64,000 nt of DNA from contig NZ_PGTC01000022.1 in NCBI RefSeq assembly GCF_002786295.1, forward strand, positions 1 to 64,000, read 5' to 3'. The stretch comes from Pseudooceanicola marinus. GTDB lineage: Bacteria; Pseudomonadota; Alphaproteobacteria; Rhodobacterales; Rhodobacteraceae. The notes below the pieces were generated by a model that was not told the DNA's origin, made no database searches, and saw only the letters and a list, made by a program, of their open reading frames with translations. Of this stretch, positions 60,889 to 64,000 are shown piece by piece (the first letter of the stretch is position 1; every line of letters begins with the position of its first letter). The position numbers and the translations under genes were made by a program.

Positions 60889-62186
60889 TGGACCCGACAC
60901 TGCTTTCCTTCCTGGGCTTTGGTGGCCTGTTCCTGCTGATCATCCTGCGGGTGCCCATCGGGGTCGCCATGGGCGTCGTGGGCGTCTGCGGTTTCGCCGC
61001 CGTGGTCAACTGGTCCGCCGGGCTGAACCTGCTGGTCAATGCCCCCTATCGGATGATGTCGGACTATTCGCTCAGCGTGGTGCCGATGTTCGTGCTGATG
61101 GGGGTCTTCGCCGGGGCCGGGGGCCTCAGCCGCGAGCTGTTCGATGCCTCCAACACCTGGCTGGGCCACGTGCGCGGCGGGTTGGCGACGGCCACCGTGG
61201 CGGCCAGCGGTGGCTTTGCCGCGATCAACGGGTCGTCGGTGGCCTGCGCGGCAACCATGACCACCGTCGCCCTGCCGGAGATGCGGCGCGCGGGCTATGC
61301 GCCGGGGCTGGCGGCGGGCGTCATTGCCGCGGGCGGCACGCTGGGGTCGATGATCCCGCCCTCGGTCTTCCTGCTGCTCTACGGGATCATCACCGAACAG
61401 AACGTGGCCGAGCTGTTCATGGCCGGCGTGATCCCCGGCCTGCTGGGCCTCGGCCTTTACGCGCTGGTGGTGCAGATCATCGCGCGCCGCCGCCCGGACA
61501 GCATGCCGCACGGGCGGCGCGCCAGTTGGGGCGAGCGTTTCGCCGCGCTGCGCGGGCTCTGGGCCACGCTGCTGCTGTTCGCGCTGGTGATCATCGGCAT
61601 GTACGGCGGTTTCGTCACCGTGACCGAAGCGGCGGGCGTGGGCGCCGTGGGCGCGCTGCTGATCGGCGTGGCGCGGGGCAAGCTGCCGCCGCGGGTGATC
61701 CTGCGCTGCCTGGTGGATGCGCTACAGATCACCGCCGCGATCTTCACCATTGCCGTGGGCGCCACGCTCTTCGGCTATTTCCTGACCGTGACCCAGGTGA
61801 CCCAGAACCTGACCACCTACCTGACGCAGGTGCCGCTGCCCGCCTGGGGCGTGCTGGGCCTGATCCTGCTGGTCTACCTGGCCCTGGGCGCCGTGATGGA
61901 CGAACTGGCGGTGATCCTGCTGACCGTGCCCATCGTCTTCCCGGCGATGCAGGCGCTTGGCTTCGATCCGATCTGGTTCGGCATCGTCCTGGTCACCACC
62001 ATCTCCATCGGCTTGATCTCTCCGCCCGTGGGGATGAACGTCTTCGTGATCAATTCGATCGCGCGGGATGTGAAACTGACCGAGATCTACCGCGGCGTGC
62101 TGCCCTTCGTGGCCGCCGACCTAGTGCGCATTCTGGCGTTGTGCCTGTTCCCGGCTCTTGCGCTCTGGCTGCCTGGCACGATGTAG
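60888..62186 (+). CDS. dctM: TRAP transporter large permease (DctM)
   Basis: 432 residues starting at the ATG overlapping the DctQ stop (TTGATG). Twelve hydrophobic segments with the DctM hallmarks PIGVAMGVVGVCGF, NGSSVACAATMTTVALPEMRRAGY and LGSMIPPSVFLLLYG. It moves the ligand using the sodium gradient together with DctP and DctQ. Confidence 0.94.
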   Translation: MDPTLLSFLGFGGLFLLIILRVPIGVAMGVVGVCGFAAVVNWSAGLNLLVNAPYRMMSDYSLSVVPMFVLMGVFAGAGGLSRELFDASNTWLGHVRGGLATATVAASGGFAAINGSSVACAATMTTVALPEMRRAGYAPGLAAGVIAAGGTLGSMIPPSVFLLLYGIITEQNVAELFMAGVIPGLLGLGLYALVVQIIARRRPDSMPHGRRASWGERFAALRGLWATLLLFALVIIGMYGGFVTVTEAAGVGAVGALLIGVARGKLPPRVILRCLVDALQITAAIFTIAVGATLFGYFLTVTQVTQNLTTYLTQVPLPAWGVLGLILLVYLALGAVMDELAVILLTVPIVFPAMQALGFDPIWFGIVLVTTISIGLISPPVGMNVFVINSIARDVKLTEIYRGVLPFVAADLVRILALCLFPALALWLPGTM

Positions 62187-62221
62187 AGAAATGAACAATT
62201 GGTTGATGGAGGAGTGAGACC

Positions 62222-63682
62222 ATGAACGTCCAAAACCCCGGCCTTCGGGCCCCGACGCAGTTCTTCATTGGTGGCAAGTGGGTTGCGCCCAAGGGTGACA
62301 AGACGCTGGAGGTAATCTCTCCGGTGACCGAGCAGAAGGTGATGGAGTATCCCGAGGCCTCGACCGCCGACGTGGATGATGCCGTCGCCGCAGCCCGCGA
62401 TGCCTTCGACAACGGCCCCTGGCCGCGGATGAGCCCCAAGGAGCGCGCGGGCTACCTGCGCAAGGTGGCCGACAACATCGAGGCGCGTCTGGACGAAATT
62501 GCGTCCAGCTGGACCGGCCAGATGGGTGCGCCGATCTCCCTGACGAAGATCCTGGCGCCGCAGAACGTGACCCTGTTCCGCTACTACGCCGACCTGATCG
62601 ACAGCAATTCCTACAGCTTCACCGATGAACGCGAACGCGCCGATGGCGGCCGCGTGGTGGTGGCCAAGGAACCCGTCGGCGTCTGCGCTGCGATCACGCC
62701 CTGGAACGCGCCGATGGTGCTGCTGACCTACAAGATCGCGGCCGGGCTGGCGGCGGGCTGTACCTTCGTGGCCAAACCCTCGCCCGAAACCCCGCTGGAG
62801 GCCTATATCCTGGCCGAGTGCATCGAGGCGGCGGGCCTGCCGGCTGGTGTCTTCAACCTGGTGCCGGCGGCGCGCGAGGTGGGCGACTACCTGGTGCGTC
62901 ACACCGACGTGGACAAGGTTGCCTTCACCGGCTCCACCGCGGCGGGCAAGCATATCGCGGCGGTCTGTTCCGAACGGCTGGCGCGCGTCTCGCTGGAACT
63001 GGGCGGCAAGTCGGCGGCGATCCTGCTGGATGATGCCGACTTCGAGGCCGCGCTGCCCTCGCTGATGGTCTACACCATGCCGATCACCGGGCAGGTCTGC
63101 TTCTCTCTGACGCGGATCCTGGTGCCGGAAAGCCGCGCGAAGGAGTTCACCGACCTCTTCGTCGGCGCGGTGAAGGGCATCAAGGTGGGCGACCCCGCCG
63201 ATCCGGCGACCCAGATGGGCCCGCTGGCCATGGGCCGTCAGAAGGAGCGGGTCGAGGGCTACATCAGGGCGGGCCTCGAAGAGGGCGCCAAGATCGCCAC
63301 CGGCGGCGGTACGCCCGAGGGGATGGAGAAAGGCTTCTACTTCGAGCCGACGGTCTTCACCGATGTCACGCCTGAGATGACCATTGCCCGCGAGGAGATC
63401 TTCGGCCCCGTGGTGTCGATCATCACCTACAAGGATGACGAGGACGCCATCGCCAAGGCCAATGCCACGGACTACGGCCTGAACGGTGCGATCTATTCGA
63501 CCGACAGTGAACGCGCCTACCAGATGGCGCGCCGGGTGAAATCGGGCGGTCTGACGATCAACGGCAACATCATCGACCCGACCATGCCCTTCGGTGGCGT
63601 GAAACAGTCGGGCTATGGCCGCGAAGGTGGGATCGAAGGGCTGGACAACTACCTGGAAGGCAAGACCATCCACTTCGCCTGA
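62222..63682 (+). CDS. Aldehyde dehydrogenase, probably benzaldehyde-oxidising
   Basis: 486 residues; GGAGGAGTGAG precedes the ATG. Conserved features: ITPWNAPM, TGSTAAGKHIA, LELGGKSAAIL (catalytic Glu) and the nucleophile in TGQVCFSLTRILVP. The last stretch GGVKQSGYGREGG is typical. Downstream of the decarboxylase and TRAP genes it would oxidise the aldehyde product (benzaldehyde) to the acid. Substrate is inferred from context. Confidence 0.88.
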   Translation: MNVQNPGLRAPTQFFIGGKWVAPKGDKTLEVISPVTEQKVMEYPEASTADVDDAVAAARDAFDNGPWPRMSPKERAGYLRKVADNIEARLDEIASSWTGQMGAPISLTKILAPQNVTLFRYYADLIDSNSYSFTDERERADGGRVVVAKEPVGVCAAITPWNAPMVLLTYKIAAGLAAGCTFVAKPSPETPLEAYILAECIEAAGLPAGVFNLVPAAREVGDYLVRHTDVDKVAFTGSTAAGKHIAAVCSERLARVSLELGGKSAAILLDDADFEAALPSLMVYTMPITGQVCFSLTRILVPESRAKEFTDLFVGAVKGIKVGDPADPATQMGPLAMGRQKERVEGYIRAGLEEGAKIATGGGTPEGMEKGFYFEPTVFTDVTPEMTIAREEIFGPVVSIITYKDDEDAIAKANATDYGLNGAIYSTDSERAYQMARRVKSGGLTINGNIIDPTMPFGGVKQSGYGREGGIEGLDNYLEGKTIHFA

Positions 63683-63704
63683 TCCCGGGGCCCAAATGAC
63701 GAGG

Positions 63705-63730
63705 ACGCCCGCCCCGAAAGGGGCGGGCGT
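63705..63730. terminator. Bidirectional intrinsic terminator
   Basis: ACGCCCGCCCC (63705-63715) and GGGGCGGGCGT (63720-63730) form an 11-bp stem with a GAAA loop, followed by a short T-containing run. It lies between the convergent aldehyde dehydrogenase and mannitol-dehydrogenase-like genes. Confidence 0.85.
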
Positions 63731-63758
63731 TTGCGTGTCTGTGGTCCCATGGGGCGGC

Positions 63759-64000
63759 TCAGGCCGCTGCGTCGCCGGCCAGGTAGGCCGCCAGCGCGGC
63801 TTCGGTGCCCTCGGCCCAGATCATCCGCAGCCAGCGATCAAAGGCCTCGGCGAAACGGGGCGTCCTGGCCAGGTCGCCATAGGTCGCGGGCTGGGCCAGC
63901 CAGGCGGCGGGCCTGTCGCGCGCGATCAGGGCCGTGGCGCGCAGCTGATCCCAGTGGGGGTCGTTGGGGGCGATCTTGCTACCATCCTCGCGGGTGCCTT
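63759..64000 (-). CDS. Mannitol-dehydrogenase-like C-terminus, partial
   Basis: The stop is at 63759 and the frame is open to the window edge; the visible 80 residues read KGTREDGSKIAPNDPHWDQL onward. NDPH-WDQLRATA and the helical end match the C-terminal domain of fructuronate reductase/mannitol 2-dehydrogenases. The rest lies outside the window, so the substrate cannot be judged. Confidence 0.65.
   Translation of the reverse strand, partial: GTREDGSKIAPNDPHWDQLRATALIARDRPAAWLAQPATYGDLARTPRFAEAFDRWLRMIWAEGTEAALAAYLAGDAAA

Overview
The window is high-GC alphaproteobacterial DNA, most likely from a Rhodobacteraceae (Roseobacter-type) marine bacterium. This is inferred from the HK97-type phage genes, the ChvE/MmsAB sugar importer with a GbpR-like regulator, the TRAP transporter and general codon use. 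No rRNA is present and I saw no CRISPR array.

Layout. (1) 1-1238: two overlapping tail-fibre-like genes, the first cut by the window edge; probably the end of another phage-derived block. (2) 1470-2695: a PadR-type regulator coupled to a sugar transferase, less GC-rich than its neighbours. (3) 2702-29154: a nearly complete siphovirus-like prophage: tyrosine integrase and HTH/excisionase-like gene, an immunity region with divergent CI-like and Cro-like genes, replication genes (SSB, CHC2/Toprim primase, P4/D5-type helicase), a methyltransferase-like gene, HNH-TerS-TerL, portal, protease, capsid, connectors, tail genes including a tail chaperone apparently extended by a -1 frameshift, tape measure, tail tip, GH108 lysin and holin. 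Seven copies of a 16-bp palindrome of the form TCACNAAATTTNGTGA mark its control regions. (4) 29155-31881: two less GC-rich membrane-protein genes (likely phage cargo) and noncoding DNA. (5) 31882-31971: tRNA-Ser(GCT). (6) 31972-42109: a 10.1-kb integrative mobilizable element inserted at the 3' end of that tRNA. It has a 23-bp duplicated end, a tandem 12-bp repeat inside each end, a tyrosine integrase, a MOBV-type relaxase, and cargo: a MazF/PemK-like gene, a nucleotidyltransferase-DUF262 gene pair, a trypsin-like protease and hypotheticals. (7) 42464-56210: an eleven-gene sugar operon on the minus strand with a divergent LysR regulator. (8) 56211-56673: decayed gene fragments. (9) 56674-63682: a second LysR gene divergent from benzoylformate decarboxylase, a TRAP transporter and an aldehyde dehydrogenase. 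(10) The C-terminal end of a mannitol-dehydrogenase-like gene at the right edge.

How the parts work together. The sugar operon reads as import (ChvE-MmsA-MmsB), epimerisation (GalM), oxidation (Gfo/Idh-type galactose/arabinose dehydrogenase), lactone opening (SMP-30 type) and dehydration (IlvD/Edd type). It then carries two exits: kinase plus aldolase (DgoK, DgoA; De Ley-Doudoroff route for D-galactose) and a 2-keto-3-deoxy-arabonate dehydratase plus 2-oxoglutarate semialdehyde dehydrogenase (route for L-arabinose). The second metabolic cluster would import an aromatic 2-keto acid such as benzoylformate, decarboxylate it and oxidise the aldehyde.

The items I would look at first are the nucleotidyltransferase-DUF262-protease cargo of the mobilizable element, the operator network of the prophage, and the start-codon-less frame between the tail chaperone and the tape measure gene. 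All functional calls are from reading the sequence and family knowledge; no database search was run.
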